From Candidatus Gastranaerophilales bacterium (GTDB lineage Bacteria; Cyanobacteriota; Vampirovibrionia; Gastranaerophilales; Gastranaerophilaceae): a stretch of 64,000 bases of DNA. Of this stretch, positions 20,284-29,123 are shown one piece after another. A model generated the notes under the pieces. The model did no database searches. It was not told where the DNA came from and saw only the letters and a list, made by a program, of their open reading frames with translations. The stretch covers positions 21,384 to 85,383 of the forward strand of contig CALUVM010000006.1 of NCBI GenBank assembly GCA_944324255.1, written 5' to 3'. The position numbers were made by a program, and so were the translations under genes. How positions within the stretch are numbered: position 1 is the first letter of the stretch; every line of letters starts with the position of its first letter.

Positions 20284-20916
20284 TTAATCTGAATATACAA
20301 ATTTTTCCTGACCATCGTCTAATATTAAAGCACAAAGATGAGCATTTTTATACTTGCCGCAGCCTAAGTCAATACATATTTTACCCTCGTCCATATACGG
20401 AGAATCGAATTCCGTATGCCCGAAAATAACTTTTTGGGGCAGGCGGTGTTTTGAGTAAATAAATTTGTTCCTTATATAAACCAGATCTGTTTCGTCCTGC
20501 TCTTCTAAACTGTAGTTCGGGTCAAAACCTGCATGGACAAACAAATATTTGTCTGTAAGATAATAAAATTTTAAACTCTCCAGAAAATCTCCGTGAACTT
20601 TGTAAATATTTTCAAAACTTCCGTAACTTTTTACCGTTGCAGGCCCGCCGTAATTCCAGAAAAGGTAATCATAATATTCATCACCCTTTAATGCATGAAG
20701 ATAAGCATATTCATGCGAACCTATAAGATAAACGCATTTGTATTTTTCTCCCAGAGAAATAATTCTATCAATTACCCCTTTAGAATCAGGTCCTCTGTCT
20801 ATATAATCACCCATAAAAACAAATATGTCATCCGGACGTGTATTAATTTTTGAAAGTACACTGTCTAATTTGGCTCTCTCTCCGTGAATATCTGTAATTG
20901 CTATATATCTTGGCAT
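20284..20916 (-). CDS. PPP-family (calcineurin-like) phosphatase
   Basis: A 210-residue metallophosphatase resembling the Ser/Thr phosphatase / diadenosine tetraphosphatase group. Metal motifs are DIHG (8-11), FMGDYIDRGPDSKG and a downstream FVHAG and FGHTEFDSP. The third motif, normally GNHE, reads GSHEY here, so the conserved metal-ligand Asn is Ser, which may weaken or alter activity. An extended -10 (TGCTAAAAT) ends six bases before the ATG and there is no Shine-Dalgarno, so the mRNA is probably leaderless. Confidence 0.85.
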   Translation of the reverse strand: MPRYIAITDIHGERAKLDSVLSKINTRPDDIFVFMGDYIDRGPDSKGVIDRIISLGEKYKCVYLIGSHEYAYLHALKGDEYYDYLFWNYGGPATVKSYGSFENIYKVHGDFLESLKFYYLTDKYLFVHAGFDPNYSLEEQDETDLVYIRNKFIYSKHRLPQKVIFGHTEFDSPYMDEGKICIDLGCGKYKNAHLCALILDDGQEKFVYSD

Positions 20917-20953
20917 AACAATATTTTAGCATAAAGTAGCAGAAAAGGCGTAA

Positions 20954-21190
20954 TTAGTAAGTGAATAGTGAATAGAAGTGACTAAGTGACTAAGAAATTG
21001 TCCCCTCCCCTGATTGGGGAGGGTTAGGGTGGGGGGCGGTTAATGGATAGTGACTAGTGAATAGGTGACTAAGTGACTAAGTGACTAAGAAATTGTCCCC
21101 TCCCCTGATTGGGGAGGGTTAGGGTGGGGGGCGGTTAATGGATAGTGACTAGGTGACTGAGTGATTAAGTGATTAAGTGATTAAGTGAAA
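20954..21190. repeat. Iterated GTGACTA/GTGAATA repeats with embedded palindrome
   Basis: Runs of GTGACTAA, GTGAATA and GTGATTAA alternate with two copies of CCCTCCCCTGATTGGGGAGGG plus a GTTAGGGTGGGGGGCGG tail. The compound unit is about 95 bp (tcccc at 21001 and 21096). No gene. Related heptamers occur in at least seven other intergenic regions of the window. Confidence 0.85.
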
Positions 21191-21196
21191 ATAAAC

Positions 21197-21405
21197 TAAA
21201 CTGTCATCCTGAACTTTTTACACCAAGCGGACTATCTTGTTGGTCAAGCCTACTAACTTATATTTACCCCTTCAGGATCTTACCAAAACACAAATATAAT
21301 ACCCGACTGGTAAGATTCTGAACAGTGCGAAAAATTAACTGTTTTAAATAAATTAATTTTCGTCTTTCTGAGGCTTAGCCGAAGAAGTGCAAAAGTTGTG
21401 TGTTC
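21197..21405. repeat. Dispersed 'CTGTCATCCTGAAC' repeat
   Basis: It contains CTGTCATCCTGAAC, CAGGATCTTACCA and GACTGGTAAGATTCTGA, an imperfect palindrome (CTTACCA...TGGTAAG), and then CTTTCTGAGGCTTAGCCGAAG. A related copy lies at about 47905-48170. No gene seen. Confidence 0.65.
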
Positions 21406-21414
21406 TTGCGTTAT

Positions 21415-22749
21415 CTACTTTCCTATACAGAAATTTGTGAAAATATTATCAAGAACATCATCTGTAATTAATTCTCCTGTAATCTCGTCCAGAGCAAGGA
21501 TAGCTGATTTTACATCAATTGAGATTAAATCCTGCAATTCCTTTAACTGCGCTCCTAAAAGTGCCTGTTCAAGTGCTGTCTTGGCACGGGCAAGACAAAC
21601 CTGCTGGCGGGAATTGGTTACAAATTCAAGATTGTCCGGTTCTATATCACAAACCTGTTTTGTTATAAGTTCTTTAAGTTCGGCAATTCCTTCTCCTGTT
21701 TTAGCGGAAATATAATGAATTCCGTCTTTTCTTTCCGAAATCAAATCGCATTTGTTTGCAATAACCAGATGTTTTTTTTCTTGTGCAAGTTCAAGAATCT
21801 CTTCATCTTCTTTTGTCATACCGGCATGTGCATCATACACAAATATAACCAAATCTGCATCCTCAAGCGACTGTTTGGAATATTCAATCCCGATTTTTTC
21901 CACTTTGGAAACATCTTCATCTTCACGGATTCCGGCTGTATCAATTAGCGTGACGGGAACTCCTAAATCAAGAGTTTCTTTTAATACATCTCTGGTGGTT
22001 CCGGCTATATCAGTAACAATAGCTCTGTCAAGGCTTAAAAGCGCATTGAAAATCGAAGATTTTCCTACATTAGGACGTCCGGCAATAGTAACGGAAATTC
22101 CTTGCCTTAAGACATTGGAAGTATCCGCATCACGGAGCACTGAATCTATTTGTGAAATTATTCTTGTAAAAGTTTCTGTAAGATAGGAATACTCCGGCTC
22201 GTTTACATCTTCAGGAAAATCAATTCCTGCAGTAATGCGGGACAAAACTTCAAAAATCTCATTTCTTATATCGTTAATTTTTTCTCTTAAAACTCCGGAA
22301 AGGTTTTTCATTGAAACTTTTGCAAACTCTTTTGTTTTGGAATGGATAATATCCGCAACCGCTTCCGCTTGAGATAAATCCATTCTTTTATTTAAAAAAG
22401 CTCTTTTGGTAAATTCTCCCCTTTCTGCCATTCTTGCACCGTTTTTTAATACCAGATTCAGAATATTTCTTACTACATTAATCCCGCCGTGGCATTGAAT
22501 CTCTATTACGTTTTCACCGGTGTAGCTGTTTGGTTCAAAAAACGGAAGCACAATGACTTCATCTATTTTAGTTCCGTTATCAACAATCCATCCGTGATTA
22601 AATTTTCTTGGTTCAAAATTCGGGTTAGTAAAGATTTTCTCAATAATCTCAAAAGCCTTTTCTCCGGAAATACGGATAACAGCTACGCCTCCCGTTCCGA
22701 GCGGAGTAGATATAGCAGCAATAGTATCAAATTCTTCCGTAATGTTCAT
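21415..22749 (-). CDS. mnmE: tRNA uridine-5-carboxymethylaminomethyl modification GTPase MnmE
   Basis: MnmE, with MnmG, modifies the wobble uridine of several tRNAs. The 444-residue protein has the N-terminal folate-binding domain (AAISTPLGTGGVAVIRISG), a helical domain, an inserted G domain with GRPNVGKSS, DIAGTTRD, DTAG and NKCD, and ends in the family signature C-I-G-K, where the catalytic Cys sits. TATAAT on the coding strand ends six bases before the ATG and no ribosome site is present, suggesting a leaderless message. Confidence 0.97.
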   Translation of the reverse strand: MNITEEFDTIAAISTPLGTGGVAVIRISGEKAFEIIEKIFTNPNFEPRKFNHGWIVDNGTKIDEVIVLPFFEPNSYTGENVIEIQCHGGINVVRNILNLVLKNGARMAERGEFTKRAFLNKRMDLSQAEAVADIIHSKTKEFAKVSMKNLSGVLREKINDIRNEIFEVLSRITAGIDFPEDVNEPEYSYLTETFTRIISQIDSVLRDADTSNVLRQGISVTIAGRPNVGKSSIFNALLSLDRAIVTDIAGTTRDVLKETLDLGVPVTLIDTAGIREDEDVSKVEKIGIEYSKQSLEDADLVIFVYDAHAGMTKEDEEILELAQEKKHLVIANKCDLISERKDGIHYISAKTGEGIAELKELITKQVCDIEPDNLEFVTNSRQQVCLARAKTALEQALLGAQLKELQDLISIDVKSAILALDEITGELITDDVLDNIFTNFCIGK

Positions 22750-22795
22750 AAGTTAATTATACAGCAAAGGGGTAAATAGACAAAATTACTTTCAA

Positions 22796-22824
22796 TTGAC
22801 AAACCATCCTTTGCAAATTAGAAT
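22796..22824 (+). promoter_or_regulatory. Promoter of the glycan cluster
   Basis: TTGACA (22796-22801), 17-bp spacer, TAGAAT (22819-22824). It fits a leader of about 16 bases before the first acyltransferase gene. Confidence 0.75.
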
Positions 22825-22846
22825 AAAAATAAAGATTTGATATACT

Positions 22847-23416
22847 ATGAGATTTGTTAAATTAATTGCAAAAATAGCAACATGTTGGATTCTGGATAAA
22901 AAACTCAGAAAGAAACTGCGTTATCGTGTGAAAACGCGCCTATACGGTCAAAAAGTTTTCAAAAGAGCCAAAGCGATAGGTGAGAATTTATATCTTGGCA
23001 ACTATTGTTCTGTCAATAAAAACACCTATCTTGGTCATGATGTGCACATGAATGGTTTGCAAATCCATGGCGGCGGAAAAGTCACCATAGGGAATTATTT
23101 TCATTCCGGTGTAGAATGTCTTATAATAGCACAGAATCACAACTATGAAGGTAAAAAAATTCCATACGATGAAGCTTATGTCTACAAAGATATTGAAATA
23201 GGTGATTTTGTCTGGCTGGGTTCAAGAGTTATGATTCTTCCAGGAACAAAAATCGGCGAAGGTGCAATTATTCAAGGCGGAAGTGTTGTGCATGGAGAAA
23301 TTCCGCCGTATGCTATTGCCGGAGGCAATCCTGCAAAAGTATTTAAATACAGAGATATTGAACATTTCAAGGAGCTTAAAGATAAAGGGGAATATTATTC
23401 TTTGTATTCAGAATAA
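22847..23416 (+). CDS. Left-handed beta-helix (hexapeptide) acyltransferase, paralogue 1
   Basis: A 189-residue hexapeptide-repeat acyltransferase of the maltose/galactoside acetyltransferase type, likely O-acetylating a sugar in a surface glycan. Motifs are IGENLYLGNYCSVNKNTYLG, the active-site His in IIAQNHNYEGKKIPYD, and GTKIGEGAIIQGGSVVHG. The basic N-terminal helix (LRKKLRYRVKTRLYGQKVFK) may touch the membrane. It opens a plus-strand cluster of five genes. Its last third is nearly identical in DNA to the paralogue at 26470-27033. No strong ribosome site. Confidence 0.85.
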   Translation: MRFVKLIAKIATCWILDKKLRKKLRYRVKTRLYGQKVFKRAKAIGENLYLGNYCSVNKNTYLGHDVHMNGLQIHGGGKVTIGNYFHSGVECLIIAQNHNYEGKKIPYDEAYVYKDIEIGDFVWLGSRVMILPGTKIGEGAIIQGGSVVHGEIPPYAIAGGNPAKVFKYRDIEHFKELKDKGEYYSLYSE

Positions 23417-23420
23417 AAAT

Positions 23421-24335
23421 ATGACAGGAAGTAACATTTTTTTAGTATTCAATACAGCATGTTTCGGAGATGTACTGCTTTGCAATACCCTCTGCCAGAA
23501 TATCAAACTTATTTATCCCGATTCAAAAGTCGTTATGGTTGTGGATAAGCCTTTTTACGAGGTTGCAAAATACCAAAAAGATGTAGATGATGTTGTAATC
23601 TTCGACAAAAAAGGAGAACAGAAAGACTTTAAGGGCATTTTGGAATTTATACTTAAATTCCCTTACAAAAAGCCTTACTGCTCATTTATCACTTATACAA
23701 ATATAAGAAACAGTATAATCTCAAAACTTATCGGGTCAAAAAAAGTTGTATGTTTGCCTAAACACAGCCCGATAGAGCCTGTTCAGAAAAGGTCTCTCGG
23801 GCTTTTGTCAAGGATTACGGATAAATCGCTTAAAAACCTTCCGATAAGATATATCGTCTCTGATGAGCCACCTGCAAAATTGGATTTAGACCTGACAAAA
23901 AAATATATCGGGCTTTGTACCTTAAGTAAGCGCAAAGAAAAAGACATGCCGATTGAGACGGCGATTGAACTTATCAAAAAGCTTAATAATACGGAATATG
24001 AAGTAATTTATTTTGGCGCAGGCACTGCGGCGGAAGATTATGCAAAATCTCTTGAGGGCGCCGGATGCAGGTTTGTGAATCTTGTTAATAAAACAACGAT
24101 TTATGAAATGGCATGCGCCCTAAAAAAATGCAGTGCCCTGATAAGTATTGATACGGGAACAATGCATCTTGGATGTGCCTTAGATATTCCGCTGATTTCT
24201 GTGTTTTATGAAAACAATATGACTTATTATTGGGCGCCTGATGATAGAATTTATAATGTAAAAGTCATTAAGGAAAATCAGTCTGCAGACAATATTTATG
24301 TTAAACTAATGGAACTATTAAATAAGGATAAATAA
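23421..24335 (+). CDS. Glycosyltransferase family 9 (heptosyltransferase-like)
   Basis: The ATG at 23421 gives 304 residues; the frame is open further upstream but there overlaps the acyltransferase. The N-terminus FLVFNTACFGDVLLCNTLCQNIK and C-terminal SIDTGTMHLGCALDIPLISVF are typical of GT9 enzymes, which add heptose or related sugars to lipid-linked oligosaccharides. It is four bases after the acyltransferase and is followed directly by a GT2. The Shine-Dalgarno is weak. Confidence 0.85.
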   Translation: MTGSNIFLVFNTACFGDVLLCNTLCQNIKLIYPDSKVVMVVDKPFYEVAKYQKDVDDVVIFDKKGEQKDFKGILEFILKFPYKKPYCSFITYTNIRNSIISKLIGSKKVVCLPKHSPIEPVQKRSLGLLSRITDKSLKNLPIRYIVSDEPPAKLDLDLTKKYIGLCTLSKRKEKDMPIETAIELIKKLNNTEYEVIYFGAGTAAEDYAKSLEGAGCRFVNLVNKTTIYEMACALKKCSALISIDTGTMHLGCALDIPLISVFYENNMTYYWAPDDRIYNVKVIKENQSADNIYVKLMELLNKDK

Positions 24336-25535
24336 ATGCCAAAAGTTTCAATAATTGTACCTGTATATAATGGTGAAAGATATATTGCAAAATGTGTCAG
24401 CTCAATCCTTTCACAAACATTAAGTGATAGTGAAGTTATATTGGTTGATGACGGTTCTACCGATAAAACTCCTGAAATATTGAAAGAATATGCTAATAAA
24501 GATAATAGAATAAGAATCATTACTCAAATAAATCAAAAACAAGGTGCTGCTAGAAATCGAGGGCTTGAGATTGCGCAAGGTGAATATATAACATTTATTG
24601 ATGCTGATGATTGGATTGATGAAAATTATCTTGAAAAAATGTATAAATATGCATCTTCCGCTAATGCAGATTTAGCAATCTCTACTTCCATACGAGAAAC
24701 AGGTCATAGACACAGATATCATTTAAAATTTGATAATTATCAAGTTATTGAAAATTTTGATGAAATTCTTGAGGTTCTTAGAATGCATTGGGAACCTCAT
24801 TCAAAATTGTATAAAACAGAAATAGCAAAGTCTATAAAATTTGAAGAAGGGGTCTATTTTGAAGATGGAAGATATATTGTACGTTTCCTTAATCAAACAA
24901 AAAAAATGGTAACTGTACCAAAAGTTGCTTACCATTATGTTATGAACCCTAATTCCACAATTAAAAGAAAACCGTCTATAGCTACAATCCTTGACAGAAT
25001 AGAATCAGCTATTGATATTATTAATTATTCGGAGGAACATAATATTAAAATACCTGAATATTTAATTTATAAAGAGATAAAAGGTCCACTTGCTATTAAA
25101 CATTATAAATATAAGAAAATCTATCATGTTTTTGGAATAAAAATTTTTAATAGGAATATGCCTTTTGAAAATAATCATAATTTTTTGGTCTTTGCAAATA
25201 AAGATGATTGGTCTTTACTTGCAAATATTAAAAATATCTTTTTCGATTCTAAAATAACAGTTATAACAGATGAGAATTCTGCAAAAATTTTAGAACAATA
25301 TGCAGATAGTATAATTATTAGTAACCATATTTTTGACATATTAAAGAAATTAAAGCATCAAAAGATATTCTGCCTCATTCCATTAAGAATAAATTTTATG
25401 AAAAAATTTTTACTCTCATTCTTAAAACCAAAATATGTACTTAAAATGCCCAAAGAAGTATTTAAAACTTCTTATGCAAAAGATAAATACATACTAAAAC
25501 AAATCACACATCGACAAATTAAAGACTATACTTAA
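24336..25535 (+). CDS. Glycosyltransferase family 2
   Basis: A 399-residue enzyme with the GT-A fold: KVSIIVPVYNGERYIAKCV, VDDGSTDKTPEIL, GAARNRGLE and the metal-binding DADDW. The C-terminal 150 residues are Lys/Ile-rich and not recognised. Base composition is more AT-rich than its neighbours, a possible sign of later acquisition. The start codon abuts the stop of the GT9 gene. It likely adds a sugar to a surface glycan; donor unknown. Confidence 0.9.
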   Translation: MPKVSIIVPVYNGERYIAKCVSSILSQTLSDSEVILVDDGSTDKTPEILKEYANKDNRIRIITQINQKQGAARNRGLEIAQGEYITFIDADDWIDENYLEKMYKYASSANADLAISTSIRETGHRHRYHLKFDNYQVIENFDEILEVLRMHWEPHSKLYKTEIAKSIKFEEGVYFEDGRYIVRFLNQTKKMVTVPKVAYHYVMNPNSTIKRKPSIATILDRIESAIDIINYSEEHNIKIPEYLIYKEIKGPLAIKHYKYKKIYHVFGIKIFNRNMPFENNHNFLVFANKDDWSLLANIKNIFFDSKITVITDENSAKILEQYADSIIISNHIFDILKKLKHQKIFCLIPLRINFMKKFLLSFLKPKYVLKMPKEVFKTSYAKDKYILKQITHRQIKDYT

Positions 25536-25562
25536 TAGAAATATCCTAGGAGCTTAGAAAAA

Positions 25563-26465
25563 TTGTTTACCAAAATAATTTCTTTTAAAAATACTGATGG
25601 ACATTATATTTTAACTATTTTTAAAAAAATCCAAATTAGTATAAAACATAAATGCAGCTTTGATTATAAACCCGCAGTATCATATGGTTTAAATCAAACA
25701 AAAAGGAATCCGGAGTTAATAGTTTCCATTACTTCTTATCCTGGAAGAATTCATGCTGTACACAAATCAATAAATACATTACTTAGACAGAGTTTAAAAC
25801 CTGATAAAATAGTCCTTTGGCTGGCAAAAGAACAATTTCCGGATGGTAAAGCTAAACTTCCGGAAGAACTATTAAGATTAGAAGAATTAGGATTGGAAAT
25901 AAGATGGTGTGAGGATTTAAAGTCATACAAAAAGCTTATACCCGCCCTTAGAGAATTTCCGGATGCCATTATTGTTACTGCAGATGATGACATTTATTAT
26001 GAAAAAGACTGGTTGGAATGTCTTTATAGGGAATATTTGAAAAATAAGAAAAACATATATGTTAAACGTGCTATAAAACTTGATTTATGTGACAATACAA
26101 TTATCCCGCTTTCCAGTCGAAAATGCCGGCAAATAGATATGTCTAAACCAAGTTTTTTATATCAGATGTTAGGTGGTTCAGGCTGTTTGTATCCACCAGG
26201 AAGTTTGTACAGTGATACAGTAAATGGAAATAAAGCTTTAGAGATTTTGCCTTACAATGATGACATTTTTTTCTGGATAATGTCAGTACTTAACAAAACC
26301 AAGATTGTCGTGGTGCAAGGCTTTGACAGGTCTCTATATTTTGTTGATGAAGTACAGCAAGATGGATTATGTCATAAAAACAGAGAGATTGGTGAACAAA
26401 ATATGTACAATTATGTTACCGGTTTATATCCTGAACTTTTAGAAATTATAAAGGCGGCTGAATAG
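25563..26465 (+). CDS. Glycosyltransferase-like protein with TADDD motif
   Basis: A 300-residue protein starting at TTG, with an AGGAG site ten bases upstream. Residues from about 50 (LIVSITSYPGRIHAVHKSINTLLRQSLKPDKIVLWL) and the IIVTADDDIYYEKDWLE segment show a GT-A-type nucleotide-sugar transferase with a DDD metal site. The later GGSGCLYPPGSL and NDDIFFWIMS are typical of this group. It lies within the glycan cluster. Confidence 0.8.
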   Translation: MFTKIISFKNTDGHYILTIFKKIQISIKHKCSFDYKPAVSYGLNQTKRNPELIVSITSYPGRIHAVHKSINTLLRQSLKPDKIVLWLAKEQFPDGKAKLPEELLRLEELGLEIRWCEDLKSYKKLIPALREFPDAIIVTADDDIYYEKDWLECLYREYLKNKKNIYVKRAIKLDLCDNTIIPLSSRKCRQIDMSKPSFLYQMLGGSGCLYPPGSLYSDTVNGNKALEILPYNDDIFFWIMSVLNKTKIVVVQGFDRSLYFVDEVQQDGLCHKNREIGEQNMYNYVTGLYPELLEIIKAAE

Positions 26466-26469
26466 TTAT

Positions 26470-27033
26470 ATGATAGATTTGATTTTTAAATTGTTTACAT
26501 TTTTTATTCCGAATAAAAAATTAAGAAAAAATCTCCGTGAACAGATAAAAACGTTATTTTATGGAAGAAAAGTTTTATTTCGAGCTAAAAAAATCGGATG
26601 TAACTTTGTATGCAGCGGATATAGTAATGCTAATAAAGCAACCGAAATAGGTGATAATACACGTTTTAACGGAGTTGAAATAGAAGGAAGTGCAAAAGTT
26701 ATTATTGGCAAACATTGTCAGTTTGGTAAGGGTATTATGATTATTTCAGATAATCATAACTATGATAAAGGTAATAAAATACCATTTAGTGATCCTTGTA
26801 TTCCAAAAGGGGTAATAATTGGTGATTTTTGTTGGATTGGTGCAAGAGCTTTGCTTCTTCCCGGAACAAAAATCGGCGAAGGTGCAATTATCCAAGGCGG
26901 CAGTGTTGTGCACGGGGAAATTCCGCCGTATGCTATTGCCGGCGGCAATCCTGCAAAAGTATTTAAATATAGAGATATAGAACATTTTAAAAAATTAAAA
27001 GAGAATGGAGATTTTTTATTTACTCTTCTATAA
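26470..27033 (+). CDS. Left-handed beta-helix (hexapeptide) acyltransferase, paralogue 2
   Basis: A 187-residue paralogue of the 22847 gene with the same order of parts: basic N-terminal helix, hexapeptide repeats, active-site IISDNHNYDKGNKIPF, and GTKIGEGAIIQGGSVVHG. The first two thirds differ clearly between paralogues, while the last stretch (about 26858-26990) is nearly identical in DNA. It ends the cluster. No obvious ribosome site; the start follows the previous stop by a few bases. Confidence 0.85.
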   Translation: MIDLIFKLFTFFIPNKKLRKNLREQIKTLFYGRKVLFRAKKIGCNFVCSGYSNANKATEIGDNTRFNGVEIEGSAKVIIGKHCQFGKGIMIISDNHNYDKGNKIPFSDPCIPKGVIIGDFCWIGARALLLPGTKIGEGAIIQGGSVVHGEIPPYAIAGGNPAKVFKYRDIEHFKKLKENGDFLFTLL

Positions 27034-27118
27034 TTTTCATAGAATATTAAACAAGATGAGCAATACATAAGAAACCAGGCTGGGCATATTTACCCAACAC
27101 AGCTGAAAGGGTGAAAAA

Positions 27119-27160
27119 GCAACACATCACCCCTTCCCTCTCCCCAAGGAGAGGGAGATA
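27119..27160. repeat. REP-like palindrome
   Basis: CCCTCTCCCCAAGGAGAGGG, a near-palindrome related to those at 12842 and 21001, upstream of murF. Confidence 0.6.
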
Positions 27161-27195
27161 AAACAACAGAGAGTTAAAGAACGAAAGGCAAAGTA

Positions 27196-28500
27196 ATGAA
27201 ACTTAATGAAATAATCAAAGCCGTAAATCCAAAAATATTAAACGGAAGTAGTGAAGATTTAGACGTAAATATTTCAACCGATACCAGAACAATTTCCTGC
27301 GGAGATTTCTATTTGCCTTTGAAAGGAGCATCTTTTGACGGTGAAAAATTTATACCTCAGGCAATCGAAAAAGGGGCTGTAGGATGCTTTACCACCTATG
27401 CGGAAGTTCACGGTATAACTTTTCAGGTGCCCGATACTCTGGAGGCGTATTTAAAACTTGCTAATTACAGGAGAAATAAACTGAATTTTACCGTGGTTGC
27501 GGTTACCGGAAGTTCCGGCAAAACAACTACAAAAGAACTGATTTCATCAGTTTTATCGGAAAAATTTAAAACCTTTAAAACTCCTCTCAATCATAATAAC
27601 GAAATCGGTTTTTGCCAGACAATTTTTGAAGCGCCTGACGATACGGAAGTTCTGGTGCTTGAGATGGGTATGCGGGGGTTAGGAGAAATTGAACTTCTTT
27701 CCAAATACTCGGAGCCAGATATTACAATTATCTCCAATGTCGGAACGGCTCACATCGGCAGACTGGGTTCAAGAGAAAATATAGCCAAAGCGAAATGCGA
27801 AATTGTTAAACATCAGCGGGGGAATGTTTTTATTGCTCATGATGATGATTTAATCAAAAATACAGTAGAATTTTCAGGCGAGAAAATTTATTACTCAATT
27901 AAAGAGGTAAAAATTTTAGAAAAAACCGCAAACTATTCTAAATTTGAATACAAAGGAACAGTATATGAATTAAATACCGGCGGGGATTATAATATTGAAA
28001 ATTCTCTTGCTGCAATTAATACAGGTTTAAAACTCGGGATGAAAGAAGAAGAAATCCAAAAAGGATTAAAAAACTACCATCCGATAGAAAAACGGTGGGA
28101 ATGGGTAAATGCAGGCGGTTTTAAGATAATAAACGACAGCTATAATGCAAATCCTGAATCAATGAAAGCTTTTGTTGATACTATTTTTGAATTGTATAAA
28201 GACTATGCTCTTGTTCTTGCTGATATGGGAGAATTAGGAGAAAATGAAGCACGGTATCATAAAGAGTTAGGAAAGTATATTAATAATCATAAATTGTTAA
28301 AATCTAATTCTATAATTATTTCAATAGGCAATCTTTCCAAATATATAACAGATGAGATAAATAATGCAGCAAGTATCCATTTTTCTGATATAGAAAGTGC
28401 CGCCAAATATATAAAAGCCAATGTTTCTGCGGATAAAACCCTGTTTTTAAAAGGTTCAAGAAGTATGAAACTTGAAAACCTGATAGAAGCTCTTAGCTAA
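27196..28500 (+). CDS. murF: UDP-N-acetylmuramoyl-tripeptide-D-alanyl-D-alanine ligase
   Basis: MurF adds D-Ala-D-Ala to the UDP-MurNAc tripeptide, the last cytoplasmic step of peptidoglycan precursor synthesis. The 434-residue protein has the N-terminal uridine-binding domain (STDTRTISCGDFYLPLKG), the ATP loop VTGSSGKTTTKE, NHNNEIGFCQT, the central EMGMRGLGEIELL, and the C-terminal NDSYNANPESMKAF. AAAGG precedes the ATG. It implies a peptidoglycan cell wall. Confidence 0.95.
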   Translation: MKLNEIIKAVNPKILNGSSEDLDVNISTDTRTISCGDFYLPLKGASFDGEKFIPQAIEKGAVGCFTTYAEVHGITFQVPDTLEAYLKLANYRRNKLNFTVVAVTGSSGKTTTKELISSVLSEKFKTFKTPLNHNNEIGFCQTIFEAPDDTEVLVLEMGMRGLGEIELLSKYSEPDITIISNVGTAHIGRLGSRENIAKAKCEIVKHQRGNVFIAHDDDLIKNTVEFSGEKIYYSIKEVKILEKTANYSKFEYKGTVYELNTGGDYNIENSLAAINTGLKLGMKEEEIQKGLKNYHPIEKRWEWVNAGGFKIINDSYNANPESMKAFVDTIFELYKDYALVLADMGELGENEARYHKELGKYINNHKLLKSNSIIISIGNLSKYITDEINNAASIHFSDIESAAKYIKANVSADKTLFLKGSRSMKLENLIEALS

Positions 28501-28799
28501 CCATGCTTACATCTTTACAAAACTTAACCTCAACTCCGCAACATGAAAACATGCCAGAGGCATGGGTTTGCATGGTTTTATTTTATCCAAACCATGTAGG
28601 CATGGGTATTTAGATGGGCTTAAAATGTCTTAAGGTCAATAGATACAGGGGTTTTAATATATGTAAAAATGTGTTTACAATTGGGTTGTAATGGGTTGTA
28701 AAAGCTTTCTTAAGCCATATAATAAAAGAGTAGTTGAAATTAATTATTCGACATTGGGGAATATAAAAAGCACAGTGATGTGTATTTTCGGAGGAATAA
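28501..28799. other. CATG-rich intergenic region with inverted repeats
   Basis: About 300 bases without a gene. The left half is full of CATG words, including GCATGGTTT and AAACCATG that can pair across a short AT spacer, and repeated GGCATGGG. Further right is a direct repeat TTGGGTTGTAATGGGTTGTAA. A GGAGG site just before 28800 belongs to the next gene. It may encode a structured RNA or hold regulator sites; I recognise no known family. Confidence 0.45.
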
Positions 28800-29015
28800 G
28801 TGTTTAAAAGTCGTGATATGGGAAGAGCTATTGCTGTTAAAAGATGGACACCAACAGCATTAGAATGTTATAAAAGAGGCTGCAATTGCGAAGGATGCTT
28901 CTATAGTGATTTTTTTAGCGCAACGGCGCAAAAATGCCAGATGAAGGCTGCCGTACTTGAACTTGTAAGAACAATCGGTGCTCCTAATGTCGAGCTGCCG
29001 CAAATTTTAGAATAG
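28800..29015 (+). CDS. Small cysteine-rich protein, 71 aa
   Basis: It starts with GTG five bases after a perfect GGAGG. Five cysteines (CYKRGCNCEGC, then KC) are arranged as a likely zinc or metal site around residues 23-47, followed by a helix ending VRTIGAP. I recall similar short proteins in clostridia and in this lineage, but no function. It is followed by the ribosome hibernation gene. Confidence 0.7.
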   Translation: MFKSRDMGRAIAVKRWTPTALECYKRGCNCEGCFYSDFFSATAQKCQMKAAVLELVRTIGAPNVELPQILE

Positions 29016-29123
29016 TACCTCCTCGGGTTTTATGTAAATATTTTGAAGATAAATAAGAGTTTGACCCTTTAAAAATCTTCTGAAATGTTGTACAATAGAA
29101 AGGTAGCACATTAGGAGGTGTAA

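Noticed and set aside
20954..21190. CRISPR or origin iterons
   Set aside because: The GTGACTA units are irregular and lack spacers. No DnaA boxes or dnaA gene lie nearby, although gyrB is 2.3 kb away.
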